From: an uncultured Eubacteriales bacterium
GTDB lineage: Bacteria > Bacillota > Clostridia > Oscillospirales > Oscillospiraceae
Reading direction: 5' to 3'
DNA length: 5,655 nt
NCBI GenBank assembly: GCA_900321335.1
Contig: ONVR01000153.1
Span: forward strand, 1-5,655
This document shows, piece after piece, positions 4,270-5,655 of this stretch; the stretch's first letter is position 1; the number at the start of each line of letters is the position of its first letter. The notes under the pieces are model-generated. The model was not told the DNA's origin and searched no databases. It was given only the letters and a program-made list of their open reading frames with translations. The translations under genes were made by a program, and so were the position numbers.

Positions 4270-5655
4270 TCAGCCGTTGCTCTTCTTTTTCCGGCTTCTC
4301 AGAAGCAGGAAGATCACAAGGGCGATGACGACCACGGCGATGCAGACGATCAGAATGATCGTACCGGTATTGCCCTTGGCCGGTGCGGTTGTCTCTGCAG
4401 CCTCTGCCGGAGCGGCGGTATCCGCCGGGGTCTCGGCAGCGGGCTGCTCCTCCTCTGCGGGCGCCTGGGCAGAGCCCACGTGCACCACGGCGTAGGCGTT
4501 GGCAGCGCCGTCGGCCTTGACCGCCACGTAGTAGTCGCCAGCCTCGTTGAAGGGGAGGGTGAAGGCACCGTCAACAGCCGTTACGCCCGTATCTGTCAGC
4601 GCGTCAAGGGACGTTCCGCAATAGACCTTGCCGTTCATGCCCTCGGCCCAGAAGGAATAGCTGGGCTGGCCGACCCAGGTCTTTGCGATCAGGGACACCG
4701 TCTCGCCGGGCTCCACGGTGATCTCCTCGTGATCTATGTAGCTTGTGCTGACCTGCTCATGAGCCTCGTCATAGACGTTTATGTAGTAGCAGTTGCCGGG
4801 TTCGACCTCGGCGTGGGTCTCCAGATAGCCGGAGTCAGAGTTGATCACGTTGGCAAAGATGTTGCGCTCATCCTCTTCGCCCCAGTACTTGGTGAAGTAC
4901 CCGCGGCTGCCGGTCGCAATCTCAGGGACAGGATCGCCGGGATACTCCTGCTGCTGGAGCATGGTGAAGGCATCCTCCACCGTCATGCCCTCGGTATAGG
5001 CGATGGGGTACAGGATCAGCGGCGTGCCGCTCTTGCCAATGACGGCTTCGCTGCCCTGGGTCAGGGTAAGGTATACGAAGCTCTCATCCCGGTCAACCTT
5101 GTAATCGTACTGGGCGGTGACGACGGTGTGATTGGTCACGTTGTCGAACTGGACGTCCCAGCCGGTAAACTCGTAGTGGGCAAAGGTGGGAACTTCGGGC
5201 GCGGTGGCGCTGCCGCCCTTTTCCACGTACTCGGTCTTGAGGGTGTTGTACTCAACGCCGTCGCGGAATTCCACGAGGTAGGGACCCTCTTCCGCCATCT
5301 TCTCGCCGTCCATGGTGTAATAATCAAAGGTCAGGCTCTTGTCCGGGTTGATGGTCACGATCAGGCCCTTGCCCAGGACCCACGCGCTGCCGCCGTAGGG
5401 GCCGGTGTATTCCGCATCAGAGATACAGCCGCCGGACAGGTAGGTGAAATTGATCTCCCGGGTGGTACCGTTTTCGTCGATGACGATGGAGTCGCCGGGA
5501 TGGAAGACCTTGTCGTAGTTCTCGTCAAAGTCGGAGTGGTTGTGGCCCCAGAGCACGACCAGGTTGGGGTACTTGTTATACACGTCCAGAAGCTTATCCG
5601 CGTTTTCTTCTTTGCGGTCGCCCCAGAAGTGGATCGGGAAGTGCGTCAGAATGAA
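4270..5655 (-). CDS. Cell-surface metallophosphoesterase with B-repeat, Ig-like domain and C-terminal anchor (N-terminus outside window)
   Basis: This partial protein has 461 residues in view and runs off the right edge. No start is assigned, because the GTG at 5583 is internal and the homology continues upstream of it. The first about 45 residues are the end of a calcineurin-like phosphoesterase domain: THFP (4-7) and GHNH (37-40) supply metal-ligand histidines. After the rest of that domain (to about 118) comes a Listeria-Bacteroides-type B-repeat (about 125-184, with FTGW at 163-166). Next is a beta-rich region (about 190-325) reminiscent of domains in surface proteins of gut Firmicutes, and an Ig-like module (about 338-394) with the typical D-G-A-F-T-L-P ... 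E-A-G-D-Y-Y pattern. An Ala/Pro/Glu linker (396-427) precedes a membrane helix (431-452) and the tail RSRKKKSNG. No LPXTG sortase signal is seen, so the helix itself should anchor the protein with the enzyme outside. The substrate is unknown; family members hydrolyse phosphoesters such as nucleotides or phospholipid headgroups. Its signal peptide and promoter lie beyond the window. Confidence 0.88.
   Translation of the reverse strand, partial: FILTHFPIHFWGDRKEENADKLLDVYNKYPNLVVLWGHNHSDFDENYDKVFHPGDSIVIDENGTTREINFTYLSGGCISDAEYTGPYGGSAWVLGKGLIVTINPDKSLTFDYYTMDGEKMAEEGPYLVEFRDGVEYNTLKTEYVEKGGSATAPEVPTFAHYEFTGWDVQFDNVTNHTVVTAQYDYKVDRDESFVYLTLTQGSEAVIGKSGTPLILYPIAYTEGMTVEDAFTMLQQQEYPGDPVPEIATGSRGYFTKYWGEEDERNIFANVINSDSGYLETHAEVEPGNCYYINVYDEAHEQVSTSYIDHEEITVEPGETVSLIAKTWVGQPSYSFWAEGMNGKVYCGTSLDALTDTGVTAVDGAFTLPFNEAGDYYVAVKADGAANAYAVVHVGSAQAPAEEEQPAAETPADTAAPAEAAETTAPAKGNTGTIILIVCIAVVVIALVIFLLLRSRKKKSNG

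Noticed and set aside
4235..4495. Plus-strand frame with Ala/Ser-rich product
   Set aside because: It is the antisense reading of the low-complexity Ala/Pro/Glu linker and membrane segment of the surface protein.

Overview
The window is about 57-60% GC by eye. It looks like chromosomal DNA from a gut-type Clostridia (Bacillota), most likely an Oscillospiraceae-like organism. The grounds are AGGAG/GGTGG-type Shine-Dalgarno sites, a classic lipobox lipoprotein, a Listeria/Bacteroides-type surface repeat, and the adjacent ACT (UPF0237) and UPF0210 gene pair, which is common in Gram-positive bacteria. This assignment is inference; no rRNA or marker gene is present. I see no mobile element, CRISPR array, tRNA or rRNA.

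Left part, plus strand (1-1735). The last 20 codons of an unidentified gene run into a small ACT-domain protein (UPF0237, 89 aa). A UPF0210/DUF711 protein of 452 aa, related to the RNR/PFL fold group, follows 28 bases later. The tight spacing suggests one operon. A strong hairpin at 1757-1793 sits between this operon and the convergent minus-strand genes and probably ends transcription in both directions.

Middle part, minus strand (4131 down to 1849). In reading order it holds an ABC-transporter ATPase of the Zn/Mn uptake type (ZnuC-like), its membrane permease (ZnuB/ABC-3 family) and a small cysteine-containing lipoprotein. The permease starts at TTG and overlaps the ATPase stop by four bases as TTGA. 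The lipoprotein has its own consensus-like promoter 109 bases after the permease. No metal-binding ZnuA-type protein is encoded beside the transporter, so it must come from elsewhere in the genome. The lipoprotein is too small to be the standard binding protein.

Right part, minus strand (from the right edge down to 4270). This is the C-terminal 461 residues of a cell-surface metallophosphoesterase. The end of the catalytic domain (THFP and GHNH metal-ligand motifs) is followed by a B-repeat, an ingroup of beta-rich/Ig-like domains, an Ala/Pro/Glu linker, a membrane segment and a basic tail. The N-terminal part lies outside the window. Between this gene and the transporter (4132-4269) are a GC-rich hairpin and an 18-base imperfect palindrome that may be a regulatory site.

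Nothing here is clearly a new defence or mobile system. The least explained items are the lipoprotein beside the metal transporter and the uncharacterised ACT/UPF0210 pair.
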